Numbered from the stretch's first letter, positions 18,511-28,155 are shown. The stretch is 64,000 nt of DNA from Billgrantia endophytica (GCF_002879615.1 NZ_PNRF01000044.1:74219-138218), one strand, 5' to 3'. Translations and numbers: made by a program. Notes: generated by a model from the sequence alone, not told the origin.

Positions 18511-19800
18511 TCAGCCCATCAGCAGGTTGGGCAGGAACAGTACGATGTCGGGAAAGGCGATGATGCCAAGCACTACCACGAGCACCGCGATGGCGAACGG
18601 CAGCAGCTCACGGCTGTACTCGATGAACGAGCAACGCAGAATGCCGCAGACGGTATACATCGAGATGCCCACCGGGGGCGTCATGCCACCGAAGGTGACC
18701 AGGGTCATCATCACCAGGCCGAAGTGCACCGGATCGATACCCGCCGCCTTGATCACCGGCACCAGGATCGGCGTCAGCAGCATGACCACCACGGTGGCCT
18801 CGAGCAGCATGCCGAGCAGCACCAGCAGCACGGCCAGCGTCAGCAATAGCGTCACTTGGCTGGAGAACACACCCAGCGTCAGCTCGGCGATGGTCTGGGG
18901 AACCCGTTCGAATGAGACCACATAGCCGATGATGCCGGAGAACATGATGATCAACATGATCATGCCGATATCACGCACACTGGCATGCATCGCCGCGATG
19001 ACCTCCTTGAGCCCCATCTCGCGGTGGATCACGCATCCCACCAACAGCGCGTAGGCCACGGCGAAGGCGCCCGCTTCGGACGGGGTGAACAGGCCATAGC
19101 GAATGCCGACCAGCAGCCATACCGGAAACAGCAGTGCCCAGATGCTGCCGCGCGCAGCCTTGAGAACCTCGCGCCCCGAGGGGAGCCCTTCGCGCACCGG
19201 CGTGTAGCCGCGCCGCTTGGCGACAAAGTGAGTGGTCACCATCAGCGCGATCATGAGCAGGAAACCAGGCACCACGCCGGCAATGAACAGCCGGCCGATC
19301 GACACCTCGCCGAGGTAGCCGTAGAGAATCAGACCAATGCTGGGCGGGATGGTGGCCGTGATCAGCCCTCCGATGGAAAGCACCGCACCGGAAAAGCCGG
19401 GGCTATAGCCCTCCTTGATCATCCCCTGCCCCAGCACCCGCGACTGCATGGCGGCATCGGCCACTGCCGAGCCCGAGACACCCCCCATCAGGGTGCTCAA
19501 TACCAGGCTGGCCTGGGCCAGACCACCGCTCATCCACCCGGCCAGCAGTGTGGAAAGACGCATCAGGCGGGGCGTGATGCCGCTGGCATTCATCAAGTGA
19601 CCGATGAAGATGAACAGTGGCACCGCCAGCAACGGGAACGACTGGGTCGCGGAGACGATACGCTGTGCCCCGATATTGATCGGCAGAAAGGTATCGGGGA
19701 GGAAGAAGTAGGTGAACCCGGCGATGCCGATGGCGAAGGCGACGGGCATGCCGATGGCCATCAACACGAGGCCCAAGCCAAGCAGGAGCGCGGCCGTCAT
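18511..19800 (-). CDS. TRAP transporter large permease (DctM type), second system
   Basis: This is a polytopic permease of 429 residues with DctM signatures (GMPVAFAIGIAGFTYF, GGVSGSAVADAAMQSRVLGQGM, LFTPSEAGAFAVAYALLVG). It is clearly divergent from the copy at 11791 and is therefore not a recent duplicate. Its ATG overlaps the stop of the DctQ gene. It belongs to the first transport operon after the GntR regulator and probably brings in a uronate or an uronate oligomer product. Confidence 0.93.
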   Translation of the reverse strand: MTAALLLGLGLVLMAIGMPVAFAIGIAGFTYFFLPDTFLPINIGAQRIVSATQSFPLLAVPLFIFIGHLMNASGITPRLMRLSTLLAGWMSGGLAQASLVLSTLMGGVSGSAVADAAMQSRVLGQGMIKEGYSPGFSGAVLSIGGLITATIPPSIGLILYGYLGEVSIGRLFIAGVVPGFLLMIALMVTTHFVAKRRGYTPVREGLPSGREVLKAARGSIWALLFPVWLLVGIRYGLFTPSEAGAFAVAYALLVGCVIHREMGLKEVIAAMHASVRDIGMIMLIIMFSGIIGYVVSFERVPQTIAELTLGVFSSQVTLLLTLAVLLVLLGMLLEATVVVMLLTPILVPVIKAAGIDPVHFGLVMMTLVTFGGMTPPVGISMYTVCGILRCSFIEYSRELLPFAIAVLVVVLGIIAFPDIVLFLPNLLMG

Positions 19801-20288
19801 AACGGCTCCTCCACAATTTCGTCATCCGGAGCCAGGCTGAAGACGATACCCTTGGCCGCGATGCGACGCGTGAGCGAAACGATCATCAGCATCGCGCCCA
19901 CCGGCAGGGCCAGGGTGATATAGCCATAGCTCAACCCGGCCACGCCCATCGGACGCTGCCAGTTGGAAAGCGCCAGAGGAAAGCCGTACCACGCCAACAG
20001 GAACAGGAAGCCCAGCATCAGCACCAGGCACAGGCCGGCGGCCAGGCACTGGAGCAGCGGCGGCAGGCGCACAGCCAGCGCATCGATGCGCACCTGGCCC
20101 CCGCGACGCAGGGTGATATCCGCACCCAGCACGGCAGTCCAGATAAACAGGAACTGGGCCAGCTCGGCGCCTCCGGCAAAGGGCTGGCCGATGGCCCGCG
20201 CCGTCGAGCTGACCAGCATGACCAATGAAGTGCCGCCGAGCAGCAGGATGGCGAGCCACTCCTCGATTCGATCGTACCAACGCCACAT
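19797..20288 (-). CDS. TRAP transporter small permease (DctQ type), second system
   Basis: This four-helix membrane protein of 163 residues shows WYDRIEEWLAILLLGGTSLVMLVSSTARAIGQPFAGGAELAQFLFIWTAVLGADITLRRGGQVRIDAL, typical of DctQ. A GAGG element precedes the start. The C-terminus is acidic (LAPDDEIVEE). A 98-bp gap with GC-rich inverted repeats separates it from the DctP gene upstream. Confidence 0.88.
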   Translation of the reverse strand: MWRWYDRIEEWLAILLLGGTSLVMLVSSTARAIGQPFAGGAELAQFLFIWTAVLGADITLRRGGQVRIDALAVRLPPLLQCLAAGLCLVLMLGFLFLLAWYGFPLALSNWQRPMGVAGLSYGYITLALPVGAMLMIVSLTRRIAAKGIVFSLAPDDEIVEEPL

Positions 20289-20386
20289 AAAGAATCCTCG
20301 ACCCCGGAGGTCCGTCTGGCAGAGTGTCGGGGACAGCCGGCTCAGGCCGGCCGCAGCCAGTTGTTATTCTTGCGCCAGGAGGGGGA

Positions 20387-21346
20387 TCACCCCCCTGCTA
20401 CCAGCTCCTCACGGTATTGGTCGTAACCGAGCTCTTCATAGACGCCACTGACCCGCTCGCGGAACTCCTCGACATCCACCTCGGTGAAAGTCACGCCCTC
20501 GGCCTCCATGCGTTCACGCACGGCATCCTGGGCATCGACGGTGGCCTGACTGGCTTCCTCGCCAGCCTTGGTGAGTTCCTCGTCGAGGATGGTGCGCAGT
20601 TCCTCGGGCAGCGACCGATACCACTGTTCGGAGGTGGCGATGCCGGTCATCAGGTGGATATGACCGGTAAGGGCGATGTGACTGGTGACCTCATGCAGGT
20701 TCTGGCCTTCGGCGGCGGTCAGTTGCGCCTCGGCGCCATCGATCGAGCCCAACTGCAGCGCCGAGTAGACTTCCGACCACGGTAGCGGCGTTGGCGTGGC
20801 GCCCATCGCCTCAATGGTCTTGACCCATACCGGCGAGTTGATGGTGCGAACGCGCACCCCGCGCAGGTCGTCCGGGGTCTCGATGAGCTTCTGTGTCAGC
20901 ATCTGGCGGGAGCCCTGGAACCAGTTGTAGTTGAGCAGGCGCAGGCCGCTGCTCTCGGCCAGACCCTCGACCCATCCCAGGTAGAGGTCGGACGAGGTGA
21001 TCCGGTCGTAATCGCTGTGGTCCTCCACCAGGTAGGGCGCGCTAAGAATGCCCAGCTCCCGCTGGTATTCGGAAAGCCTGCCGGCATCGATCAGGATGGC
21101 AATATTGGCGCCACTGCGGATCTGCTCGACCACGTCCTCGTCGGAGCCGAGTTGGCTGTTGGGGAAGACGTTGACGATCAGTTCTCCTTCGGAGCGTTGT
21201 TCGATCGCCTGCCTGGCGCTCTCCATGGCCTGGACGATGGGGTCCTGGGAGCTCAGTGCCGAGGACAGGTTCAACTGATAGGCCGCGTGGGCGAGGTTGG
21301 CGCCTACGGCCAGGGCAATGGCCGAGACGAGTGCGGATGTCTTCAT
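20387..21346 (-). CDS. TRAP substrate-binding protein (DctP type), second system
   Basis: This secreted binding protein of 319 residues begins MKTSALVSAIALAVGANLAHAA, a Sec signal peptide. The mature part carries LIVNVFPNSQLGSDEDVVEQIRSGANIAIL and VRTINSPVWVKTIEAMGATPTPLPWSEVYSALQLGSIDGAEAQLTAAEGQ, the usual DctP ligand-binding region. AGGAG precedes the ATG. It is the first structural gene after the regulator, 30 bp downstream of its stop. Confidence 0.9.
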   Translation of the reverse strand: MKTSALVSAIALAVGANLAHAAYQLNLSSALSSQDPIVQAMESARQAIEQRSEGELIVNVFPNSQLGSDEDVVEQIRSGANIAILIDAGRLSEYQRELGILSAPYLVEDHSDYDRITSSDLYLGWVEGLAESSGLRLLNYNWFQGSRQMLTQKLIETPDDLRGVRVRTINSPVWVKTIEAMGATPTPLPWSEVYSALQLGSIDGAEAQLTAAEGQNLHEVTSHIALTGHIHLMTGIATSEQWYRSLPEELRTILDEELTKAGEEASQATVDAQDAVRERMEAEGVTFTEVDVEEFRERVSGVYEELGYDQYREELVAGG

Positions 21347-21376
21347 GTGAGTCTCCTGGCGTGCATCATGTTGTGG

Positions 21377-22129
21377 TTATCGTGTCGAACGGTATGGCGT
21401 GTTGTTGTCGCTGACGACAGCGGTGGAAGTTCCATCGAACATTTCGGGGAAACGGCGCATGAGTTCGGGCAGCGATTGCAGTATCTCGCGCTGATGGAGA
21501 CGCATGGCTCGGCTGGCCGCTTCGGGATCCCGGCCGGCAATGGCCTCGACGATCATCGAGTGCTGGTCGGCCAGCTTGGCGATCGGTGTCGACTCGGGAA
21601 TGCTCAGGTAGCGCACCCGGTCGAGCTGTGCCTTGACCTCTTCGGTGACACGCCAGGCCGCGGTATGCCCCGCGCCTAGTGACAGCGAACGGTGAAAATC
21701 CTCGTCGAGCTGAAAAAAACGGTCGTAGTCGTTAGTCTCGATGCAGCGCCGTTGACGCTCGATCAGTTCATGCAGGTCATCGACCGTGCGATCGTCCAGC
21801 CCCTGCTCGGCAGCCTCCTTCGCCACCGCGACCTCGACGGCTTCGCGCACGAAGCGCGCTTCGAGCACGGCCCGTTGCGAAATCCGTATCACGTAGGTGC
21901 CACGCTGTGGACGCACCTCGACCAACCCCGCTTCCGACAGCCTTATGAAGGCCTCTCGCACCGGCTGTCGACTCACCGAGAAGATATCGGCCAGCTCTTT
22001 TTCGGATAGCGCCTGGCCTGGCGCCAACACCATGCGAATGATGGACAGGCGCAGCACCCGGTAGAGCCGTTGGCGTACCGAGCCTCTGTCGTGAGTGTCC
22101 TGCCATAGGGCCTGCAGACCGTTGTCCAT
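21377..22129 (-). CDS. GntR family regulator, FadR/FCD subgroup
   Basis: This protein of 250 residues has an N-terminal winged helix (residues ~20-85: LRLSIIRMVLAPGQALSEKELADIFSVSRQPVREAFIRLSEAGLVEVRPQRGTYV) and a C-terminal FCD ligand domain with acidic and His residues (DEDFHRSLSLGAGH, DQHSMIVEAI). FCD regulators of this kind bind sugar acids, as UxuR and ExuR do. It is the first gene of the minus-strand hexuronate island, so it probably represses the island until a uronate or fructuronate/mannonate binds. It has no ribosome site of note. Confidence 0.88.
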   Translation of the reverse strand: MDNGLQALWQDTHDRGSVRQRLYRVLRLSIIRMVLAPGQALSEKELADIFSVSRQPVREAFIRLSEAGLVEVRPQRGTYVIRISQRAVLEARFVREAVEVAVAKEAAEQGLDDRTVDDLHELIERQRRCIETNDYDRFFQLDEDFHRSLSLGAGHTAAWRVTEEVKAQLDRVRYLSIPESTPIAKLADQHSMIVEAIAGRDPEAASRAMRLHQREILQSLPELMRRFPEMFDGTSTAVVSDNNTPYRSTR

Positions 22130-22181
22130 GCGCGTTCTTCCCGTCTCGTGGTTGCAGCAGGGTCGTCACCTTGCCGACATA

Positions 22182-22199
22182 ACTAGTATGGTAGTATGG
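22182..22199 (-). promoter_or_regulatory. Candidate GntR operator upstream of the hexuronate regulator
   Basis: The sequence ACTA-GTATGG-TAGT (22182-22195) is a short inverted repeat of the NNNxTxxTAxxA-like size bound by FCD regulators. It overlaps a tandem repeat TAGTATGG x2 (22184-22199). It lies about 55 bp upstream of the regulator start. I see no second copy inside the island. Confidence 0.35.
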
Positions 22200-22215
22200 C
22201 AATCAAAAAAGAGAA

Positions 22216-22251
22216 AGAAAAAAACCCAGGCCGGGATTTCCCGACCTGGGT
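22216..22251 (-). terminator. Terminator of the DEAD-box helicase gene
   Basis: A hairpin (ACCCAGG..CGGGA with TCCCG..CCTGGGT, 22224-22251) lies 40 bp after the helicase stop. On the minus strand it is followed by a T-rich run. Confidence 0.85.
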
Positions 22252-22290
22252 CATTTCGTTCTCGATCGCCTGGCTGGCGATCATGGGCTG

Positions 22291-24003
22291 TCAGGCAGTG
22301 GTGCGACGACGGATCGGCGCATCGCCATCCTGGCGACGACGCGGGGCCCGTTCGGGAGCACCGCTGTCCTCGCTGATTTCAAGCGGACGGCCGGCGACCC
22401 GGGCGCGCGCCATCTTGGCAAGGATGCTGGCCGGCAGCGAGCTCGGCAGCTCCACCACGGAGAAGGCGTTGCGGATATCGATGCGTCCGATACGGGCCCC
22501 TTCGATGCCACCTTCATTGGCCAGGGCGCCGACCAGCTGGCCCGGCTTCACGCCATCCTTGTGACCCACGGCCACGCGATAGCGGGTCATGCCCTCGCTG
22601 GGACCGCCCTCACGGCGACGCGGCGGCTTGCCGTCACGGGGTGAACGCTCGGCACGCTCGTTGCGGTCCTTGCGCGGCGGCTGCATACGACCGATCGGTG
22701 TTTCATCGGCGCGAGCCATGGCGGCAAAGGCGCAAGCCAGTTCGATCGGATCGTGCCCTTCGGCGACCAGGCGCTCGATCAAGGCACGCTGTTCCTCGGC
22801 ACCGGCTGTCAGTGCGCCCTGAGTACGCAGGAAGAAAGCATTGTCACGATGAGCGCGGATGGCGGCCTCATCGGGAATCGGCATATCGGCCATGTGCTGA
22901 CCGGTGGCCTGCTCCATCCAGCGTACCTTGCGGATCTCGCGAGAGCCGACGAAGGTGATTGCGATGCCGGTCCGACCCGCGCGACCGGTACGGCCGATAC
23001 GGTGGGTGTAGGCTTCGCTGTCCTGGGGCAGGTCATAGTTGATGACGTGAGTGATGCGCGCCACGTCGAGGCCACGAGCGGCCACGTCGGTCGCGATCAG
23101 CACGTCGACCTTGCCACGCTTCAGACGGGTGATGGTGCGCTCACGCAGGCTCTGATCCAGATCGCCGGAGAGGCTCGCCACGTTGACACCCCGGGCGGAG
23201 AGCTGCTCCATCAAGGTGGTACAGGCGGCGCGAGTCCGCACGAAGACGATAGCGCCGTCGACGGGCTCGACCTCGAGGATACGTGACAGGGCTTCCAGCT
23301 TGGCGCCACCTTCGACGCGCACCAGGCGCTGGTCGATGCTTGCGGCAGTCCCCACGCTGGCTTCGATCACGACCTTGACCGGATCGACCAGGTAGCGATT
23401 GACGATGCGCTCGATCTCGGTCGGAAGCGTGGCGGAGAAGAAGACCCGCTGGGCATCCTTGGGCGTATCGGCGACCACACGCTTGACGTCGTCGATGAAG
23501 CCCATGCGCAGCATTTCGTCGGCTTCGTCCAGCACCAGGGCGGAGAGGCCGTCGAGCTTGAGGCTACCGCGGTCCAGGTGGTCGATCACACGGCCGGGTG
23601 TGCCGACCACGACCTGGGCGCCACGCTTCAGCGCACCCAACTGCTCGCGGTATTCCTGGCCGCCACACAGGGTGGCCACTTCCAGGCCCTGGAGGTTCTG
23701 GCCGTACTTGCTGAACGACACGGCCACCTGCTGGGCCAGCTCACGGGTCGGCGCCAGCACCAGTACCTGGGGCTCGCGGCGGCTCAGCTCGAGACGAGAA
23801 AGAATCGGCAGTGCAAAGGCAGCGGTCTTGCCGGTGCCGGTCTGGGCCTGGCCCAGCATGTCACGGCCTTCCAGCAGTGCAGGAATGGTCTGCATCTGGA
23901 TAGGTGAAGGAGTTTCGTAGCCCAGGGTTTCCACAGCGGAGAGAACGGCAGGCAACAGAGCAAGATCGCCGAAGCTCGGCGAAGCGACAGAAGTCGAGGT
24001 CAT
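22291..24003 (-). CDS. deaD: DEAD-box ATP-dependent RNA helicase (DeaD/CsdA-like)
   Basis: This helicase of 570 residues probably unwinds structured RNA in ribosome assembly and mRNA decay, notably in the cold. The motifs occur in order: Q motif with SPIQMQTIPALLEG, Walker A AQTGTGKT (about residue 50), LVLDEADEML (~155), SAT (~185), and HRIGRTGRAGR (~330). A DbpA-type RNA-binding domain lies at about residues 480-550 (RYRVAVGHKDGVKPGQLVGALANEGGI). The ATG at 24003 was preferred to a TTG one codon upstream. A long structured leader and a terminator frame it as a single-gene unit. Confidence 0.93.
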   Translation of the reverse strand: MTSTSVASPSFGDLALLPAVLSAVETLGYETPSPIQMQTIPALLEGRDMLGQAQTGTGKTAAFALPILSRLELSRREPQVLVLAPTRELAQQVAVSFSKYGQNLQGLEVATLCGGQEYREQLGALKRGAQVVVGTPGRVIDHLDRGSLKLDGLSALVLDEADEMLRMGFIDDVKRVVADTPKDAQRVFFSATLPTEIERIVNRYLVDPVKVVIEASVGTAASIDQRLVRVEGGAKLEALSRILEVEPVDGAIVFVRTRAACTTLMEQLSARGVNVASLSGDLDQSLRERTITRLKRGKVDVLIATDVAARGLDVARITHVINYDLPQDSEAYTHRIGRTGRAGRTGIAITFVGSREIRKVRWMEQATGQHMADMPIPDEAAIRAHRDNAFFLRTQGALTAGAEEQRALIERLVAEGHDPIELACAFAAMARADETPIGRMQPPRKDRNERAERSPRDGKPPRRREGGPSEGMTRYRVAVGHKDGVKPGQLVGALANEGGIEGARIGRIDIRNAFSVVELPSSLPASILAKMARARVAGRPLEISEDSGAPERAPRRRQDGDAPIRRRTTA

Positions 24004-24435
24004 CAATCACACCTTGGTAGGCCGGCAGGGGCCGGCAAATCACATTGAGGCATCCCCGACGCAAAAGAACGGTCGGGCGCACTGCGCTTGTCGAGGGCCA
24101 CCGTTGGCCGAAGGGCAGAGCGAGTCACGGTATCGGGGACGCCGGTCGCACCTGGCATCCGGTTCGCGTCCAAAGGACTGGCGAACCGCTAAGGCGACCT
24201 TTCTGCGCCGATGTCGCCGGTTGGCGGCATCTGGTGGCGCTCCATCTTCACATCTCGGACACTGTCGGAAGATGACCGCAGGTCTCGGTGATTCGGCTCA
24301 GGCAATTTCAGCGCCGGCGAATCGTCATGATGGCGGGGTCAGCACATGCGAGGAGGACGCATGCTACCATTGGCACGCCCCCCTGGCCAGCACTTTCAAC
24401 GCTACGGCCTTGCGAAACCGTCAAGGAGCTTGTCC
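24004..24435. other. Long intergenic region (helicase leader and yaiI promoter)
   Basis: This 432-bp stretch has no convincing gene. It contains several GC-rich inverted repeats (for example GCCGGC repeated at 24018-24034). It should hold the divergent promoters and an unusually long leader for the helicase mRNA, as known for cold-inducible csdA/deaD genes. I cannot place the promoters. Confidence 0.45.
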
Positions 24436-24885
24436 ATGCCAACGCTGTGGGTCGATGCAGACGCCTGCCCCAAGGTGGCGCGCGAGATCATCGTGCGCGC
24501 CGCCGAGCGTACCGCCACACCGACCTGGTTCGTGGCCAATCATACGATTCCCCTGCCGCCCTCACGCTGCGTCAGGTCACTCGCGGTGAGCCATGGCTTC
24601 GATGCCGCCGACAACGAGATCGTGGCCCGCCTCGCCCCCGGCGATCTGCTGTTCACCTCCGACCTGCCCCTGGCCATGGAGGCCATCGAAAAGGGCGCGG
24701 CGGTGATGACCACTCGTGGCGAGATGCTCGACAAGAGCAACATCAAGGCGCGGGTGCAGATGCGGGACTTCATGGAGACCCTGCGTGCCAGCGGCGAGCA
24801 CACCGGCGGACCCAAGGGGTATACCGACACCGACCGGCGCGAGTTCGCCAATGCGCTGGACAGGTGGCTGGCGAAGAACGCCTGA
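24436..24885 (+). CDS. UPF0178/DUF188 family protein (YaiI/YqxD)
   Basis: This protein of 149 residues matches the YaiI/YqxD family, which is thought to have a PIN/NYN-like nuclease fold but no settled function. Acidic motifs are WVDADACPKV (residues 4-13), ADNEIV (~55) and TSDLPLA (~70), followed by the family signature TRGEMLDKSNI and GGPKGYTDTDRREFANALDRWL. The start at 24436 has AAGGAG 9 nt upstream. Confidence 0.9.
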   Translation: MPTLWVDADACPKVAREIIVRAAERTATPTWFVANHTIPLPPSRCVRSLAVSHGFDAADNEIVARLAPGDLLFTSDLPLAMEAIEKGAAVMTTRGEMLDKSNIKARVQMRDFMETLRASGEHTGGPKGYTDTDRREFANALDRWLAKNA

Positions 24886-24961
24886 TCCCCGGAAGCCTGC
24901 CGTGCCGGTAAGTCCCAGCGCAAAGCGGCGCCGGGGACAGGACGCCACGGAGGTCACCGTC

Positions 24962-25966
24962 TCACCCCTTCTCGCGAATCCCCTTCCCCGCCAGGCGTTC
25001 CCGGTCGTGGGGCCGATCGAAGTCGAGCAGCGGCCCTTTCGGCACGATACGCGTCGGATTGATGGTGTCGTGACTGTAATAGTAGTGACGCTTGATATGG
25101 TCCATGCTCACCGTCTCGGCCACGCCCGGCCACTGGTAGAGCTCGCGCAGGTAGTTCGACAGATTCGGGTAGTCCTCGATACGCCGCAGGTTGCACTTGA
25201 AGTGGCCGTGATAGACGGCGTCGAAGCGCACCAGGGTGGTGAACAGACGAATATCGGCTTCGGTGAGCCATTCGCCGGCCAGGTAACGACTACCGGCCAG
25301 TCGCGCCTCCACGCGATCCAACGCCTCGAACAGCGCCACCACATGCGTCTCGTAGACCGCCTGCTCGGTGGCGAAACCCGACTTGTAGACGCCGTTGTTG
25401 ATGTGCTCGTAGACATCCTCGTTGACCGCATCGATGGTCTCGCGCAACTCCTGCGGATAGAAGTCCAGGCGATTGCCGGTCAGGCCGTCGAAGGCATCAT
25501 TGAACATGCGCACCAGGTCGGCCGACTCGTTATTGACGATACGCCCTTCCCGCTTGTCCCACAGCGCCGGCACCGTTACCCGGCCGGTGTAGCGCGGGTC
25601 GGTCAGGGTGTAGAGTTCGCGATGGAATTCCACGCCATTGACCGGATCGCCGCTGGCGCCCTCGTCCTCATGATAGCTCCAGCCCTGGTCGAGCATCAGT
25701 GGGCTGACGTGAGAGGCCCCGACCAGTGCATCGAGCCCCTTTAGCCGCCGCATGATCAGGGTGCGATGCGCCCAGGGACAGGCCAGCGAGACATAGAGAT
25801 GGAAACGATCGGCCTCGGCCGGCAGCCCGGGCTGGCCCTTCGGGCCCGGACGGCCGTCTTCGGTAACCCAGTCGCGCAGCTTTGCAGACTCACGCACGAA
25901 CTCACCGCCATGCTGGCTGGTGTCATACCACTGGTCGTGCCACTTGCCGTCGATCAACAGGCCCAT
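24962..25966 (-). CDS. Glutathionyl-hydroquinone reductase (xi-class GST, YqjG-like)
   Basis: This protein of 334 residues has the xi-class N-terminus (GLLIDGKWHDQWYDTS..GGEFVRESAKLRDWV) and the catalytic Cys in CPWAHRTLIMRRLKGL (about residue 65). The second half is the helical GST domain with YLAGEWLTEADIRLFTTLVRFDAVYHGHFKCNLRRI. Such enzymes reduce glutathionylated hydroquinones. I used the ATG at 25966 because AGGAGC lies 7 nt upstream; the frame is open to 26050 and would overlap the LysR stop. Confidence 0.93.
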   Translation of the reverse strand: MGLLIDGKWHDQWYDTSQHGGEFVRESAKLRDWVTEDGRPGPKGQPGLPAEADRFHLYVSLACPWAHRTLIMRRLKGLDALVGASHVSPLMLDQGWSYHEDEGASGDPVNGVEFHRELYTLTDPRYTGRVTVPALWDKREGRIVNNESADLVRMFNDAFDGLTGNRLDFYPQELRETIDAVNEDVYEHINNGVYKSGFATEQAVYETHVVALFEALDRVEARLAGSRYLAGEWLTEADIRLFTTLVRFDAVYHGHFKCNLRRIEDYPNLSNYLRELYQWPGVAETVSMDHIKRHYYYSHDTINPTRIVPKGPLLDFDRPHDRERLAGKGIREKG

Positions 25967-26046
25967 GAGGCGCTCCTGGTCAGGAATTTTGTCTGCCCAC
26001 AGCTTAAGCCAGCTTACTCGACGCTCAAGCGCAGTTTTTCCCTTGG

Positions 26047-26958
26047 TCATTTCGAAAATATCGAATCACCAGGGACATTGCTCTCGACCGCGTCTTGGAG
26101 CGCTTCCGCCACCGCATGGGTCGCGGGGCCTGCCCGATCCCGATCACGGAAGAACATCTGCATGGGCACGAGACGTGCCCCACCGGTAGCCAGTGGCAGG
26201 GGGCGCATGGTCTCCGCATCCAGGTCAACGCCGATTCGGGTTTCCGGCAGCCAGGCGAACCCCAGGCCCCGCCTGACCATGTCGATGGACGTTTCCAGAT
26301 GGCTGACCGTCCAGCGTTGTTCGGCCTTGAGCCAGCCGGCGTCCATCGATTGACGCTGTGCCGAGTCCCGCACCACCAGCTGTCGATAGCGCTGCAGGTC
26401 GCGCAGGTCGAGCTGGCGGCCAAGCGCATGCAGCGGGTGGTCATGGTGAGCCACCGCCAGGAATCGCACCTGCACCAGCGGCTCTCCCAGGAACCCTTGA
26501 GCCGCGAGACCGGACACCGCCAGGTCGGCCCGTCCGTCATAGAGCATCTCGATACCGCCATTCAATACGGTTTCATGCAACTGCACCCGGACATGGGGAA
26601 AGGCTGCGGAAAAACGACTCAGCGCCACGGCCAGGGCACGGGGAGGAAATATCTGATCCACCGCCAGTACCACTTCGGCCTCCAGACCTTCGGCAAGTCG
26701 GCCCGCCACGTCCTCCAGCGCCTCGGCGCTCTCGATCAACTGGCGCGCCCGGCGCAACAGCATCTCGCCGGCCTCCGTGAGCCGAACCTGTCGTCCCGCA
26801 GGCTCGAGGACCTGAACGCCCAGTTGCTGTTCCAGCTTATGGACGGCGTGGTTAAGCGTCGACGGGCTCTTGTGCACGACTTCGGCGGCCCGGGCAAATC
26901 CGCCATGATCCACGACTGCCGCCAGCATTTGCCATTGGGCCAATGTGACACGCGACAT
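26047..26958 (-). CDS. LysR family transcriptional regulator
   Basis: This protein of 303 residues has an N-terminal helix-turn-helix (residues 1-60: LAQWQMLAAVVDHGGFARAAEVVHKSPSTLNHAVHKLEQQLGVQVLEPAGRQVRLTEAGEMLL) and a periplasmic-binding-like effector domain. It is divergent from the pirin gene, with about 99 bp between them, which is the normal arrangement for a LysR regulator and its target. The glutathione transferase downstream may be co-controlled. The inducer is unknown. Confidence 0.93.
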   Translation of the reverse strand: MSRVTLAQWQMLAAVVDHGGFARAAEVVHKSPSTLNHAVHKLEQQLGVQVLEPAGRQVRLTEAGEMLLRRARQLIESAEALEDVAGRLAEGLEAEVVLAVDQIFPPRALAVALSRFSAAFPHVRVQLHETVLNGGIEMLYDGRADLAVSGLAAQGFLGEPLVQVRFLAVAHHDHPLHALGRQLDLRDLQRYRQLVVRDSAQRQSMDAGWLKAEQRWTVSHLETSIDMVRRGLGFAWLPETRIGVDLDAETMRPLPLATGGARLVPMQMFFRDRDRAGPATHAVAEALQDAVESNVPGDSIFSK

Positions 26959-26999
26959 TTTCGATTTCCTCGAACAATGGGTGCGAAACTATGCGCTTA

Positions 27000-27011
27000 A
27001 TTTTCGAAAAT
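27000..27011. promoter_or_regulatory. Candidate LysR operator (ATTTTCGAAAAT)
   Basis: A perfect 12-bp palindrome ATTTTCGAAAAT lies between the divergent lysR and pirin genes, 46 bp upstream of the pirin start. Related TTTCGAAAAT-like sequence occurs again near 26044-26056, just upstream of the GST gene. A role as the regulator's recognition site is inferred. Confidence 0.4.
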
Positions 27012-27057
27012 CCCGTCCTAGAATGCCAGACATATCCTTGAGATTGGAGCAGGTCAC

Positions 27058-27909
27058 ATGAGCGATTTGTCACACCCACGTCGCGTCGACCGCTTGATGC
27101 GCAGCCAGCCCAGTCAAGATGGCGATGGCGTCAAGATTCAGCGCATTCATGATTTCGGCGGCGGCCTCGACCCATTCCTGATGCTGGACGAACTCGGCTC
27201 CGACAGTCCTGACGATTACCTTGGCGGCTTCCCGTCGCACCCCCACCGGGGCATCCAGACATTGACCTACGTGTTACATGGCGGACTGACCCACGAAGAC
27301 CACCTGGGCCACACCAGCACCATTCGGGCAGGCGATGCCCAGTGGATGCATACCGGACGCGGTATCGTGCACTCGGAAATGCCGCTGACCGATAGCCGGG
27401 GGCTGCACGGGTTCCAGATGTGGCTCAACCTGCCTGCCAGGGACAAGCTGAGTCCGGCCACCTATCGGGACGTCCGCAGCGACGAGATGCCGCACCTGAT
27501 AGGACAGGACGCCGACCTGATAGCACTGGGCGGCCGCTGGCGGGCGACCGATGGCGAAGCGGTGGAGGGTCCGCTGAATGCCCTGGCGGGCAACGGAGCC
27601 GTCGGCCATGCGCGACTCGCGGCGGGCGGCGTCCTGAACCTGGAAACCGCCGACGAAACCTTGGCGATCTATGTCTTCGAAGGCACCCTGACCGTGGCGG
27701 ATGACACCGTCGCGGCCGGTCAACTGGCGCGACTCGAGGAAGGCCAGACCCTGTTGCTGCGCAGTGAGGATGGGGCCCAGTGCCTGATTCTGGCCGGCAC
27801 GCCCCACCGTGAAGCGATCGCCCACTATGGCCCTTTCGTGATGAACGACATGCGCGAGATCGAGCAGGCACTGAGCGACTATCGAGATGGAACCTTTACG
27901 GGCCAGTGA
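27058..27909 (+). CDS. Pirin family protein (cupin, YhhW-like)
   Basis: This bicupin protein of 283 residues shows the pirin N-terminal metal motif FPSHPHRGIQTLTYVLHGGLTHEDHLGHTSTIRAGDAQWMHTGRGIVHSEMP (His residues at about 62, 64, 106 and Glu ~108). Some pirins, such as YhhW, act as quercetin 2,3-dioxygenases. The true substrate is usually unknown. GGAG precedes the ATG. The adjacent divergent LysR gene probably controls it. Confidence 0.92.
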   Translation: MSDLSHPRRVDRLMRSQPSQDGDGVKIQRIHDFGGGLDPFLMLDELGSDSPDDYLGGFPSHPHRGIQTLTYVLHGGLTHEDHLGHTSTIRAGDAQWMHTGRGIVHSEMPLTDSRGLHGFQMWLNLPARDKLSPATYRDVRSDEMPHLIGQDADLIALGGRWRATDGEAVEGPLNALAGNGAVGHARLAAGGVLNLETADETLAIYVFEGTLTVADDTVAAGQLARLEEGQTLLLRSEDGAQCLILAGTPHREAIAHYGPFVMNDMREIEQALSDYRDGTFTGQ

Positions 27910-28155
27910 GGCCTCTTGTGGTAACGCCATGTAGCAGCTGCTCGGTCAAGTGGGGTTGCCAACGACACGTCATTGCCGTTCAATGAAGATATAGAGAACG
28001 GTGTTCGACAACATCGGCACGGCTCGGGCGAAGCTGCCGGATCGCCCGGGGCGCCTCTTCCTGTATGTTCATACAGACTAGGCAGGCCATATATCATGAG
28101 TTAAGGTTCCCATGCCTTTTTATATTCATGTCACCTATTTATATGGCCGATATCC

